The position numbers were made by a program, and so were the translations under genes. The notes beneath the pieces were generated by a model that saw nothing but the letters and a program-made list of their open reading frames with translations, was not told where the DNA came from and ran no database searches. A stretch of DNA of 64,000 bases from NCBI RefSeq assembly GCF_947501165.1, contig NZ_CANMUU010000001.1, positions 1,302,001 to 1,366,000 of the forward strand. Direction: 5' to 3'. The DNA is from an uncultured Allomuricauda sp. GTDB lineage: Bacteria; Bacteroidota; Bacteroidia; Flavobacteriales; Flavobacteriaceae. This document shows, piece by piece, positions 35,734 through 44,561 of this stretch; the first letter of the stretch is position 1; the number at the start of each line of letters is the position of its first letter.

Positions 35734-36344
35734 TTATTTTTCTTTTTAAGGAAAAGGCTTTGTTTCATTTCTTTTAATCGTTGGAATGCCTTCCCGTTCA
35801 ATTTTCGTGATTTGTATTTATTGGCTTTGGGGTCATGTAGCATTCCCGTACATAGACACATTTTACGGTCGGTACGGGTGAGAATATCGAAATTCTTGCA
35901 GGTTTGACAACCCTTCCAGAATTCCGGATCGTCCGTAAGTTCAGAGAAAGTAACAGGCTTGTATCCTAGCTCATAGTTCATTTTCATGACAGCTAGTCCT
36001 GTGGTGATTCCAAAAATCTTAGCATCAGGAAACTTCTTTTTGGAAAGCTCGAAGACTGCTTTTTTAATCTTTTTGGCAAGCCCCTGATTCCTGAAATCTG
36101 GATGTACTATCAAGCCTGAGTTGGCCACAAAGTTTTTGTTGCCCCAAACTTCTATGTAGCAGAAACCTGCAAATTTTTCACCCTCCAAGGCTATGACCGC
36201 GTTGCCATTTTGAAGTCGCTGAATGATATATTCTGGAGATCTTTGCGCAATTCCCGTTCCTCGGACTTTTGCTGAGTCCGAGATGGTGTCACTGATTATC
36301 TGGGCGTATTTAAAATGTGATTCGTTAGCAATTATAATTTCCAT
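35730..36344 (-). CDS. GNAT N-acetyltransferase, first gene of the arginine operon (candidate N-acylglutamate synthase)
   Basis: About 204 residues from MEIIIANESHF; a TTG two codons upstream is an alternative. The GNAT acetyl-CoA loop is clear (LIVHPDFRNQGLAKKIKKAVF, about 80-100). The C-terminal third is unusual for a GNAT: a cysteine cluster CQTCKNF...MCLCTG, which could bind zinc, and a Lys/Arg-rich tail. No other first-step enzyme of arginine synthesis is present in the operon, so this may be the glutamate N-acyltransferase; that is inference from position. Directly downstream of a candidate leader peptide. Confidence 0.85.
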   Translation of the reverse strand: MEIIIANESHFKYAQIISDTISDSAKVRGTGIAQRSPEYIIQRLQNGNAVIALEGEKFAGFCYIEVWGNKNFVANSGLIVHPDFRNQGLAKKIKKAVFELSKKKFPDAKIFGITTGLAVMKMNYELGYKPVTFSELTDDPEFWKGCQTCKNFDILTRTDRKMCLCTGMLHDPKANKYKSRKLNGKAFQRLKEMKQSLFLKKKNK

Positions 36345-36434
36345 TGCCAATTCGATTTAAACTAAAATTTGAACTAAGGATTTGATGGTTTTTGCGGAAA
36401 TGGACTCACCTATTTCCATATCTAGTATGCACCC
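36345..36434 (-). promoter_or_regulatory. possible attenuator region between leader frame and GNAT start
   Basis: After the leader stop, GGGTG can pair back with CACCC inside the final leader codons (36430-36434 with 36450-36454), and a GGAAAT...ATTTCC stem sits at 36396-36417. No run of T follows the second stem, so a classical intrinsic terminator is not evident. The control mechanism, if any, is unproven. Confidence 0.3.
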
Positions 36435-36515
36435 TTACGGGCGACGACGGGGTGTGAAAGGACGTAGTGGAGCAATGGTGCTCAATGAAGTTAATATGTA
36501 GTTCTGTCCGTTCAT
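36435..36515 (-). CDS. candidate arginine leader peptide (26 residues)
   Basis: A short frame of 26 codons plus TAA upstream of the arginine operon. It reads M-N-G-Q-N-Y-I-L then ... A-P-L-R-P-F-T-P-R-R-R-P-stop, with four Arg in the last nine residues, three of them consecutive and placed just before the stop. A terminal cluster of the pathway's end product is the hallmark of leader-peptide attenuation of amino-acid operons. No Shine-Dalgarno is obvious. ORFs this short arise by chance, but the residue choice and location support it. Confidence 0.5.
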   Translation of the reverse strand: MNGQNYILTSLSTIAPLRPFTPRRRP

Positions 36516-36550
36516 TACAGGGTTAAATGTACAAATTAATTCCAACCACC

Positions 36551-37927
36551 CTAATTTGAGGATGGTTTTTTGAAGAAATCTAACTTTTTTGCAGACTTAG
36601 TGGTCAATTCATAAATGAAAAAGGCAAACACCACAAAATATTCAATAGCCAGAAGCCATAGGTTTTCGGTAAAATCAGGATTGGAATAGGCCCAATAGCT
36701 CAATATAGCCATCAAAGTCCATAGGATGGGGAACTTGTATTCGGTGAATAGACTCAGGGTTAAAAAGAAAATAATGTACCACGGGTGCACGGTACTGGAC
36801 AACGCCAAATAGGCAAAAAGAAGCCAGAGCATGGATTGGATTAAGATTTTGAAGTTTTCATTCTTCCTGAAAAATGAAAGAATCAGGGCTATCCCAATTA
36901 CCGAAAGAGCCATAATCTTACCATAGGTTTTTATCAGTTCCCAAGGTTTGGCTTCAAAAAAGTTAACCCCTATGGATTTGACCACATTATATATTCCTGC
37001 ATTGAATTCGAAATTGGAAAACCAAAGTCCAACGGTTTCAGAATAGTTATCAATGAAGATTGGAGTGAAGAAAGGACTAAGTAATAGAACACATGAAAGA
37101 ACAACTAGGGTATAAAATCCCGCACTTTTTCTAAAACCCAGATATCTTAGGAACAATGGCAAAAAGAGTATCGGCACCAGTTTGGTCAAAATAGAAAGGG
37201 CGTAGATGGGTGCTGCAGATATCCATCGTTCTTTACTGAGCAAATACATTGACCAAACAAAGAAAAAGAGCATAACCCCTTCAAAATGTAGATTGCCAGA
37301 GAGTTCTAAAATAACCAAGGGATTCAAAAAATACCAAAAGACCTTATTGGGATTGCTATTCAACAATTTCAACAGTCTACTTCCAAAGTAAAGGATACCT
37401 ATATCCGCCAAAATAATTTGAACACGTAGCGCTATTGTGCTTCCTAGTATGCTTTTTCCACCAAAAAAAGTAGCAATGGTGAACATAATTTGATTTAATG
37501 GAGGATAATTACTAAAATGTTTTGCACTCAACTCGCCCATGCCCGTATAAAGGGTTTCATAATTTGCTATCGGAATTTGCGACCATTCTAAAATCTGGTT
37601 TGGGGTATACAGATAGGGATTGATGCCATTCTTAATCAATTGTCCATCCCAGATAAAACGATAAAAATCTTGTGACAGGTTTGGTTCTGCAAAAAGAAAA
37701 ACCAAGCGGAATAATACTCCTGTCACGAACAAGAGCTTAAAATTCCATTTTTCAAACTGAATAAGCTTAAGATGGCAGATGAAAAGCGCGATAAAAAGAA
37801 GAAGTAGTTTCAGAAAGTCTGTTCGGTCTAGGTCATAACCGAATACCCAATAAAAAGCAATGCTTGTCACTACCAATAACAAGGGTATTTTGTGCAACGC
37901 GATATACCGGAGCAGTTGGTTTGGCAT
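36551..37927 (-). CDS. GT-C membrane glycosyltransferase (mannosyltransferase-like)
   Basis: 458 residues with about eleven transmembrane segments. The first large outer loop has NLSQDFYRFIWDGQLIKNGINPYLYTP, the acidic loop with D/E residues expected for GT-C enzymes using polyprenyl-phosphate sugars; a second loop carries LSAKHFSNYPPLNQ. Related proteins are listed as mannosyltransferases or DUF2029-type. Acceptor unknown. It lies directly upstream of the leader region on the same strand, ending 35 bases before the leader ATG. Confidence 0.82.
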   Translation of the reverse strand: MPNQLLRYIALHKIPLLLVVTSIAFYWVFGYDLDRTDFLKLLLLFIALFICHLKLIQFEKWNFKLLFVTGVLFRLVFLFAEPNLSQDFYRFIWDGQLIKNGINPYLYTPNQILEWSQIPIANYETLYTGMGELSAKHFSNYPPLNQIMFTIATFFGGKSILGSTIALRVQIILADIGILYFGSRLLKLLNSNPNKVFWYFLNPLVILELSGNLHFEGVMLFFFVWSMYLLSKERWISAAPIYALSILTKLVPILFLPLFLRYLGFRKSAGFYTLVVLSCVLLLSPFFTPIFIDNYSETVGLWFSNFEFNAGIYNVVKSIGVNFFEAKPWELIKTYGKIMALSVIGIALILSFFRKNENFKILIQSMLWLLFAYLALSSTVHPWYIIFFLTLSLFTEYKFPILWTLMAILSYWAYSNPDFTENLWLLAIEYFVVFAFFIYELTTKSAKKLDFFKKPSSN

Positions 37928-38109
37928 TTATGGGTAGGCTTAAAGCATACTAAAATAGACCTTTAAAATGATTTTGGAATGAATCATTATCCATTTACTG
38001 TCAAGAGAATCTGCATTTTTTCTACAACTTTTTCTATTTGATTATTTTAGTGCTTTGCGTAACAATTTACATACGTCGGCGTCTTTTATCATAGCAATTT
38101 TATCGTTTC

Positions 38110-38913
38110 ATGGTTTATGAACCCCAACTTTCTGAAGTACAAAAACATATCGATCACTACTGGATTCTAAATGCTTCAGACCTTTTGGCATTGAACAGCA
38201 CCCAAATGTTTGCTTACCCTGGTGTTACCCCTGACATGATTATTGTACTTGAGGGGCATTATTCGATTTCCTATCGAGGCGAAAGGCTCAAGTCAAACCG
38301 AAGTCTTCTGTTTAGTTTTATATATGAAAAGGTACATATTGATTTTTCAGCATTGAAAAGTTGCATTGTGGTAAAGTTCAAATCTAGGGCACTTTCTTCA
38401 TTAAAACCATTTATTCGGGTTGGTGCTGATACCATTATGAAGAACTCGGTTGCATTTACGGAAGATATTTTTGGTTTTGGAATGCAAAGACTGAACGATT
38501 ATCTAAAAACGTGCGACCCGGAATTATTGGTTTCTGAATTGGATAACTGGTTTGAGCAACGTTACCGAAAGGAAGATGAAGGATTTATAGTCGAAATGTC
38601 TCAAGAAGTAAGTAAAGATTGTGATTTGAGCACCATTATGCATGCTACGGGCTATTCTTATTCAACCTTGGAACGGTATTTCAAAAAAGAAACTGGATTA
38701 ACTCCCAAGGCTTTTCAAACCTTACAACGTTTCAAAAAAGTGCTCCGGGAACTTTCAACAACAAAAAACCAAGATTGGCAGCATTATGTTTTACAGTATG
38801 GGTACTATGATCAGAGCCATTTCATCAAAGAAATGAAAAGATTTACAGGGCATTCTCCATCGGCCTTGGTGCAGATTCCTAACTTCATAGAACTTCGTCC
38901 GAATTATAGTTGA
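38110..38913 (+). CDS. AraC-family transcriptional regulator
   Basis: 267 residues. The N-terminal part (about 1-140) is a sensing domain opening with YEPQLSEVQKHIDHYWIL and containing YPGVTPDMIIVLEGHY. The C-terminal ~95 residues are a double helix-turn-helix: DLSTIMHATGYSYSTLERYFKKETGLTP and YGYYDQSHFIKEMKRFTGHSP. It probably regulates the serine hydrolase gene 56 bases downstream on the same strand. Divergent from the GT-C gene with a 180-base AT-rich spacer. Confidence 0.93.
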   Translation: MVYEPQLSEVQKHIDHYWILNASDLLALNSTQMFAYPGVTPDMIIVLEGHYSISYRGERLKSNRSLLFSFIYEKVHIDFSALKSCIVVKFKSRALSSLKPFIRVGADTIMKNSVAFTEDIFGFGMQRLNDYLKTCDPELLVSELDNWFEQRYRKEDEGFIVEMSQEVSKDCDLSTIMHATGYSYSTLERYFKKETGLTPKAFQTLQRFKKVLRELSTTKNQDWQHYVLQYGYYDQSHFIKEMKRFTGHSPSALVQIPNFIELRPNYS

Positions 38914-38969
38914 CGAATTTTTACAATGTAACTTGACTCCAAATATCAATCTTTGCGAAAAAGATACCA

Positions 38970-40115
38970 ATGAAACACGGTTTACTAGTTTTGGTCTTGG
39001 CTGCGATGACCTTCGCGCCCTCAGATAGTGCGGCCCAAGTCAAAAATCATGATATAGCTTTGCAGAAGATTTTGGATAAGGCCTGCAAGAGGAAAAAAAA
39101 TACCATTATCGGAGTTTCTTCGAGCGTAAAGTCGCCTGAACTCCAAATTGACTTTATTGGTAGCAGTGGTTTTGACAGCAAGGAAAAAACAATGCCATTA
39201 CATGCGAAACAACCTTTCCGAATTGCAAGTGTGACCAAAGTTTTTGTGGCTACTGCAATTATGCGTCTGCACGAACAGCAGATTATTTCAATCGAAGACC
39301 CCATTACTAAATACATCTCTGATGCTCATATTAAATTGTTGCAGGACGGTGGCTATATGCCAGAAAGCATTACGGTGCGTCATTGTTTGAATCATACGAG
39401 TGGACTTTATGATTATGCGGTAGGAGGTGAAGAGTATATCGCTGAGGCAAGAAAAAATCCAAAGAAGCGATGGACACGCACTGAGCAAATCAAGTTTGCC
39501 ATGGATCATGGAAAGCCACATGCGCTGCCAGGACAGGAAGAACATTACAGTGACACGGGATACGTTCTTTTGGGTGAAATCTTGGAACGACAAACCAATT
39601 CTGGTCTCGCTGAAAGTTTGCGAATACTCTTAAAGTTTGATGCATTGGGGATGTCATCTACGTATTTGGAAAGTCTTGAAGAGCGACCAGAAGGACTTTT
39701 GAGCAATGTGAAACGATACATGGGTGAACTTGATGCTTCCAATTGGGATAATTCTGTTGATCTTTATGGTGGCGGTGGCTTGGTATCGACCTCGGAAGAC
39801 TTGACCCTTTTTCTTCAGGCCTTGTTTAACGGAAAGATATTCGAAAAAGAGGATACATTGGACATCATGTTATTAAAAAAGGGCTACTCGAACAATGGAG
39901 AAACACTTCCGAATCAACGATTGGGATTTACTAGCGTTGTTGGAGAAAAAACCGGTTTAACAGCATACCTGCATACGGGTTTTTGGGGTACTGTTTTTAT
40001 ACATATTCCTGAATACAATTGCAGTATTGCAATGAACTATACTTACGACGGAGACAGTGACGCTCTACAACGAACCATAGATTATGTGCTGGATTTGGCT
40101 AAAAAGAAAGGGTGA
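38970..40115 (+). CDS. class C beta-lactamase-type serine hydrolase, secreted
   Basis: 381 residues with a signal peptide (cleavage near SAAQ). Active-site motifs: SVTK (SxxK, about residue 90), YSDTGYVLLGE (YxN-type with Ser-Asp) and HTGFWG (the K/HTG box). These enzymes cleave peptides, esters or beta-lactams; most Bacteroidota members of this group are of unknown substrate and need not give resistance. Follows the AraC regulator gene closely. Confidence 0.9.
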   Translation: MKHGLLVLVLAAMTFAPSDSAAQVKNHDIALQKILDKACKRKKNTIIGVSSSVKSPELQIDFIGSSGFDSKEKTMPLHAKQPFRIASVTKVFVATAIMRLHEQQIISIEDPITKYISDAHIKLLQDGGYMPESITVRHCLNHTSGLYDYAVGGEEYIAEARKNPKKRWTRTEQIKFAMDHGKPHALPGQEEHYSDTGYVLLGEILERQTNSGLAESLRILLKFDALGMSSTYLESLEERPEGLLSNVKRYMGELDASNWDNSVDLYGGGGLVSTSEDLTLFLQALFNGKIFEKEDTLDIMLLKKGYSNNGETLPNQRLGFTSVVGEKTGLTAYLHTGFWGTVFIHIPEYNCSIAMNYTYDGDSDALQRTIDYVLDLAKKKG

Positions 40116-40225
40116 AACCTTAGCCAATACTAAAATTTGTTTTCTCTCAAACGACATTTAGATTCGGCTTGGACCAAGTCAATCATAATAATGGTCTTAT
40201 CGAGAAACCATCAGTTCCTTTGTTT

Positions 40226-40399
40226 TCAAGAAGATTTTTGGATAAAGTGTATGGAGAACCATCTTTTTTGCTTTAATCTAGTTGCTCGATATTCTTCTGG
40301 ACTTTGGCTTGTTCCGCTCCTAAGTTTATGTCCGACAGACGTGCGGTATGCCAGACTAAAAAACTCGAACTGCTGATTTTTACGGGTTTTGTTTTTCAT
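40226..40399 (-). CDS. small basic protein, 57 residues, hypothetical
   Basis: Frame from an ATG 28 bases downstream of the GyrI-like gene, on the same strand, to a TGA. The product is very basic (MKNKTRKNQQFEFFSLAY, SPEEYRATRLKQKRWF), with an aromatic-charged mix that looks like a real small protein rather than noise. No family recognised. The remaining ~110 bases up to the serine hydrolase stop hold nothing else I can support. Confidence 0.4.
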   Translation of the reverse strand: MKNKTRKNQQFEFFSLAYRTSVGHKLRSGTSQSPEEYRATRLKQKRWFSIHFIQKSS

Positions 40400-40427
40400 G
40401 ACTGTTCGTTTTCTGATGATATGAATA

Positions 40428-40886
40428 CTAGGCGGTAGCCACTAAGATTTCTGCCACACCGTTGGTTGGGTCTACTGCTCTATCATCATAGACTTCAATA
40501 TCAGTTGTAAAAGTTCGTTTCAAGTCTGTATTCCATATCTCCATCCAGGTATTGATAACGGCATCTTTGGTCAAATCTCCTTTTGCGGTAAATTGAGTGT
40601 AATTGGATGCAGGTACCATCTTTACGGTCATATCCTCTGGAATGTTATCCAAACTGTGAACATTACAACCTATGAGTATGGTATAGGGCTGGGTATGGTC
40701 TCCTTCGTAATCCGTGTATATAGCATAAATAGTATTGTCCACTTTGTTGGGGATACGATTTACCACATTTTCTGCCATAAATCTTCCCCATAGTTGCGGA
40801 ATGTCCCTGTCTCCCTTTCCAGGTTGGTTTGAAGTTCTGATTGCAATGCCAACAATGGTTAATTCTTCTTTTTTAGTGTTTGTCAT
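40428..40886 (-). CDS. GyrI-like / effector-binding domain protein
   Basis: 152 residues forming one GyrI-like domain: ELTIVGIAIRTSN, IPQLWGRFMAENV, TIYAIYTDYEGDHTQPYTILIGCNV, and a C-terminal FTTDIEVYDDRAV. Such stand-alone domains bind hydrophobic ligands; some pair with AraC or WYL-type regulators. The WYL regulator gene lies about 200 bases upstream on the same strand, which may indicate joint action. Distinct from the GyrI-like protein at 3071. Confidence 0.85.
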   Translation of the reverse strand: MTNTKKEELTIVGIAIRTSNQPGKGDRDIPQLWGRFMAENVVNRIPNKVDNTIYAIYTDYEGDHTQPYTILIGCNVHSLDNIPEDMTVKMVPASNYTQFTAKGDLTKDAVINTWMEIWNTDLKRTFTTDIEVYDDRAVDPTNGVAEILVATA

Positions 40887-41023
40887 GATGATAAATTTTA
40901 AGATTTGTCCAAAATTAATTCTGGATTATGACAAGGGTGTGTCAGGGGTTTCCAGGGATGTGTGAATTCATATTCCACATCTATCAATTTGAGATGGCAT
41001 TTTCAACAAAAATTCCCGAACTT

Positions 41024-41078
41024 CACTTATCGGACGATATAGCTCATTAAAACGGAGCCATATCTTAATCGATAAGTG
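41024..41078. terminator. imperfect hairpin downstream of the WYL regulator
   Basis: CACTTATCG at 41024-41032 pairs with CGATAAGTG ending at 41078, with further GATATAGCTC/GAGCCATATC pairing inside. Located 10 bases past the regulator's stop codon on the minus strand. T-run on the exit side is weak, so it may be a terminator or simply a stable stem. Confidence 0.45.
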
Positions 41079-41088
41079 CTATAAAAGT

Positions 41089-41811
41089 TTATTGATTCTT
41101 GTAGTCGGAATCATTTTCATTATGTCTGTCATATGACTTGTAATACTCCTCCAAGGTCATATTGTGCGATTCAAATACTTGGTAGGTATTGGCAACTTTC
41201 TGAATATGGTCAATTCGAAACACGCGGAATGCTTTTCGAAGACGGCAATAGGCAATAAGCAACCACTTTTCTTGGGTACTGTATAAAGCAAAGGGTTCTA
41301 TATCCCGGTTGGTTGATTTGTTTTCAAGGGAGAGGTAATCAATGTTCAAAACCTGAAAATTGGTCAATGCCGATTGAATCTGCATGAGATAACTACTGGT
41401 GGTTTGGCGCGAAAAGTTATCCGTAAAATAGATTCGGTCTTTGAGTAGACTTGCCTTGTCTTTTTGCGAACCTTTTAAGAGCGCTTTTATTTTTAGGATA
41501 GCTTCTGAGTAATATTGAACGAAGGAGGCATCCTTGTTTTTCAAGACAAGTTGTTCGGCAGTAATCAATGCGTTGGCCTCATCTTCAGTAAACATCACTG
41601 GAGGTAGCTGATAACCTTCCATCATGGAATACCCTTTTCCTTCTTCGGTGACAATGGGAACCCCAGATTTTTCCAAAGTGCGTATATCCCGGTATATGGT
41701 CCTTACGCTAACATTGTGCTTTTCAGCAAGAGTCTTTGCGGTAACAATCCTAGAGGATTGTAATTGAGTCAATATGGCTGTAAGCCGAGAGAGTCTAGGT
41801 TTTTCTTCCAT
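41089..41811 (-). CDS. WYL-domain (YafY-type) transcriptional regulator
   Basis: 240 residues. N-terminal helix-turn-helix (LAEKHNVSVRTIYRDIRTLEKSGVPI, about 26-51) followed by the conserved EGKGYSMMEGYQLPPVMFTEDEA linker and a WYL sensory domain with RDIEPFALYSTQEKWLLIAYCRLR and RVFRIDHI. YafY-type repressors control nearby genes in response to small ligands. The GyrI-like gene downstream is the likely target. Confidence 0.93.
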   Translation of the reverse strand: MEEKPRLSRLTAILTQLQSSRIVTAKTLAEKHNVSVRTIYRDIRTLEKSGVPIVTEEGKGYSMMEGYQLPPVMFTEDEANALITAEQLVLKNKDASFVQYYSEAILKIKALLKGSQKDKASLLKDRIYFTDNFSRQTTSSYLMQIQSALTNFQVLNIDYLSLENKSTNRDIEPFALYSTQEKWLLIAYCRLRKAFRVFRIDHIQKVANTYQVFESHNMTLEEYYKSYDRHNENDSDYKNQ

Positions 41812-41912
41812 GCTACCTGAAATGGGCTAGGGTATAGGATAAAAGTAGCCATTTTATGCGGTCAAAAAACCCAATGAGATTCAGAAATAGACCCGGTGTA
41901 AACAAAAAAGGT

Positions 41913-43397
41913 CTACGCCTTTGCAGTCAATGATTTAAAGAACACGAATCCAAAACCTAGGAACAACATCAAGTGGAACGGGAAAAGCCCAAAATCATTC
42001 AACGGAATAGCACTATACATTCCAAAGAGGAAATAGACCATCAGAGCAAATTCAATGACCATATTTGGAGATAATTTTTTAGCAAGGTATTTATTTCCTT
42101 TCCAGCTATCCGTAAGGCTATTGATATTGAATTTTGGAGTTCTCACAAATTCGCTGCGTTTGCCCATATGGCCTTCCAAAACCGCAATGGAGTTGTGAAG
42201 AGAAAATCCTAATGCTACCGAGAAAAAGGTGAAAAACAGTTTTATGTAATCCACAAAATTGTCAAAGCTACTGCCCTGAATACTTTTATACGTAAACCAA
42301 TAGCAGATGAACAAAATAACTGTGCTGATTATGAAGAAACTAGTTACTTCAAAAATCCAACCCAAATGCCCATAGGTGTTTTTGATGTATAGCATAGGTA
42401 TACTTAACAAAGCCACTGTAAAAACACATAGGAACATGGAACTGTTCAGCAAATGCATTACGCCATGAAACTTAGTGCGGAATGGAATGTTCTTTGCGGT
42501 AATGACGCTCCAAACGGTTTTTCTAAAGTTCTCCGCGCCACCTTTGTTCCAACGAAATTGTTGTGAACGCGCAGCACTGATAACAACAGGAAGTTCTGCT
42601 GGTGTTTCAACGTCTTCCAAGTACTTGAATTTCCAATTCTTTAACTGGGCACGATAGCTTAAATCCAAATCTTCCGTCAACGTATCACCTTCCCAGTTTC
42701 CTGCGTCAAGGATGCATTCTTTTCTCCAAATTCCAGCAGTCCCGTTAAAATTGATGAAGTGTCCTTTGGCATTTCTACCCACTTGCTCTAAAGTAAAGTG
42801 CGCATCCAAAGCAAAAGCCTGAATTCGGGTAAGAGTAGAGTAGTCTCTGTTAATATGTCCCCAGCGGGTCTGGACCACACCGATTTCTTCATCTTTAAAA
42901 TAAGGGACCGTCTTTTTTAACCAATCACTTTCTGGAAGAAAATCAGCATCAAAAATGGCAATGAACTCTCCTTTGGCAATTTCCAAACCTTCTTTGAGTG
43001 CACCTGCTTTGAACCCTTGACGATTTTCTCTTCGGATGTGCTGGATGTCTAGACCGGATTGTTGTAGCTCTTCGATTCGTTTCGCCGTCTCAATTACAGA
43101 ATCATCTGTGGAGTCGTCCAAAACCTGTATTTCCAGTTTACTCTTAGGATATTCAATCTGGGCAATATTTTCTAATAGCCGCTCCATCACGTATTCCTCA
43201 TTGTAAATGGGAAGTTGAATGGTAACTAATGGTATTTCTTTTGGGTCTAGAAGATTAAATTTTGGGGCTTCTTCGTTTTGCTTTTTTTGACCAAGATAAT
43301 TGATCAAAAGGTTCAACTGTGCAAGGCTGTAGAAAAAAATCAATATCAGTGCGGTACTGTAAATGGCAATGATGATAAAAGCAATTGTTAGTCCCAT
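41913..43397 (-). CDS. cellulose-synthase-like GT2 glycosyltransferase
   Basis: 494 residues. One N-terminal membrane segment, then a GT-A catalytic domain (about 50-290) with VTIQLPIYNEEYVMERLLE, the DxD-type AIFDADFLP, TLTEDLDLSYRA (TED) and QFRWNKGG (Q/RxxRW). Four C-terminal helices follow. It should polymerise or transfer a sugar from a nucleotide-sugar across or at the inner membrane. Overlaps the upstream GT2 gene by one base and ends the operon beginning with the FAD oxidoreductase. Confidence 0.93.
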   Translation of the reverse strand: MGLTIAFIIIAIYSTALILIFFYSLAQLNLLINYLGQKKQNEEAPKFNLLDPKEIPLVTIQLPIYNEEYVMERLLENIAQIEYPKSKLEIQVLDDSTDDSVIETAKRIEELQQSGLDIQHIRRENRQGFKAGALKEGLEIAKGEFIAIFDADFLPESDWLKKTVPYFKDEEIGVVQTRWGHINRDYSTLTRIQAFALDAHFTLEQVGRNAKGHFINFNGTAGIWRKECILDAGNWEGDTLTEDLDLSYRAQLKNWKFKYLEDVETPAELPVVISAARSQQFRWNKGGAENFRKTVWSVITAKNIPFRTKFHGVMHLLNSSMFLCVFTVALLSIPMLYIKNTYGHLGWIFEVTSFFIISTVILFICYWFTYKSIQGSSFDNFVDYIKLFFTFFSVALGFSLHNSIAVLEGHMGKRSEFVRTPKFNINSLTDSWKGNKYLAKKLSPNMVIEFALMVYFLFGMYSAIPLNDFGLFPFHLMLFLGFGFVFFKSLTAKA

Positions 43398-44086
43398 TAT
43401 TTTAAACTGTATTTAAAGATCCAACCCAAAATTTTTACGCCAGCAAATATAGTACCTTTTACGGTACCTGAAACTTTTGAAACACCAATTCTTTGTTTAT
43501 AACGTACTGGTACTTCGATATATGACATTTTTTTGCGTAAAACTTTCAGCTGCATCTCTACAGTCCAGCCATAGGTTTTGTCCCCCATCTCCAAAGCTTT
43601 GAGCTTTTCGTATTTAATAGCACGAAAAGGTCCTAAATCCGTAAATTTTGCCCTGAAAAACAGTTGCATCAGAAAAGTGGCCAATTGGTTTCCAAAAACC
43701 TGCTGTGGAGTCATGGAACCTGGTTCGCGAAGTGCTTTTTTTCGTGCACCTACCACAAAATCAATGTCATTTTCCAAAATAGGAGCCACCAGCTTATCCA
43801 ATTCTTCTGGATAGTCTGAATAATCTCCGTCAATAAATACGATGATATCGGGCTTTTTGGATTGTTGGTCCACATATTCCATTCCTTTTAGGCAAGCATA
43901 TCCATACCCTTTTCTGTTTTCCGTTAGCACGGTAGCCCCAGCTTTTTCTGCATTTTCGACCGTATTGTCGGTAGAGCCATTGTTCACTACAATGATTTCA
44001 GAAACAGAATCTGGAATTTCAGTAACGACTTTGGCAATGGAATCCCCCTCGTTCACCGCAGGGATGATAACTTTGATATTTGCCAT
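43397..44086 (-). CDS. DPM1-like GT2 glycosyltransferase
   Basis: 229 residues: VIIPAVNEGDSIAKVV, VNNGSTDNTVE, FIDGDYSDYPEELDKL (DxD) and AIKYEKLKALEMGDKTYGWTVEMQLK. The layout matches dolichol-phosphate-mannose-synthase-like enzymes that charge a polyprenyl carrier with a sugar. The C-terminus ends in a short hydrophobic stretch. It could supply the GT-C or cellulose-synthase-like enzyme with a lipid-linked sugar; that link is inference. Confidence 0.9.
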   Translation of the reverse strand: MANIKVIIPAVNEGDSIAKVVTEIPDSVSEIIVVNNGSTDNTVENAEKAGATVLTENRKGYGYACLKGMEYVDQQSKKPDIIVFIDGDYSDYPEELDKLVAPILENDIDFVVGARKKALREPGSMTPQQVFGNQLATFLMQLFFRAKFTDLGPFRAIKYEKLKALEMGDKTYGWTVEMQLKVLRKKMSYIEVPVRYKQRIGVSKVSGTVKGTIFAGVKILGWIFKYSLK

Positions 44087-44560
44087 TTATTTTAAATCGG
44101 AAAGTTTATTTTCTTTCTTGAAGCTTCGGAAATCATACCATTCCTTGATTTTTTTTCCATTGCTATACTTTTGGGCGGACTTCAGTTTTTCGTTTTTGTA
44201 TTTAAGACAGTACCCATTTTTTACTCCCTTGTGCAATTGACATTTATGATTGATTTTCCCATTTTCATCATAGAACAACCACCATTTTACCATACTTCCC
44301 TTTACATAATGTCCTTCCATGTCCAGTTTGCCATCTTTGTTGTAAAAATACCAATAACCTACTTTGAGATTGTTTTTGAAATGACCTTGTTCTTTGATTT
44401 TTCCATTAGGGAAGTAGAACTTCCAAAAATCTTCTTTGGAATCCCCTTTTTTCCAACCTTGAGCTTTGATCTCACCATTATTATGGTATTCTCGATGGTA
44501 CTCCTTCTTTATGGAAAAGGGGAAAATAAAAAAAATGGAGACCAGTAAAACCCGCAACAT
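44087..44560 (-). CDS. MORN-variant (YwqK-like) repeat protein, secreted
   Basis: 157 residues with a hydrophobic N-terminus (MLRVLLVSIFFIFPF, probable signal peptide). At least four MORN-variant repeats are visible (HNNGEIKAQGWKKG, FPNGKIKEQGHFKNN, NKDGKLDMEGHYVKG, DENGKINHKC). This repeat is common in Bacteroidota YwqK-like proteins, annotated as antitoxin-like but mostly of unknown role. Lies 1-2 bases from both neighbours, so it is part of the redox/glycosyl operon. Confidence 0.8.
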   Translation of the reverse strand: MLRVLLVSIFFIFPFSIKKEYHREYHNNGEIKAQGWKKGDSKEDFWKFYFPNGKIKEQGHFKNNLKVGYWYFYNKDGKLDMEGHYVKGSMVKWWLFYDENGKINHKCQLHKGVKNGYCLKYKNEKLKSAQKYSNGKKIKEWYDFRSFKKENKLSDLK

Positions 44561-44561
44561 C

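Noticed and set aside
36544..36567. Hairpin AACCACCCT/AGGATGGTT as terminator of the GT-C gene
   Set aside because: The stem is real, but the T-run lies on the plus-strand side while the gene is transcribed on the minus strand, and the leader region follows directly; too uncertain to list as a terminator.
40137..40376. 79-codon plus-strand frame
   Set aside because: Trp/Cys/Leu-rich, no domain, and opposite to the more protein-like 57-residue frame.
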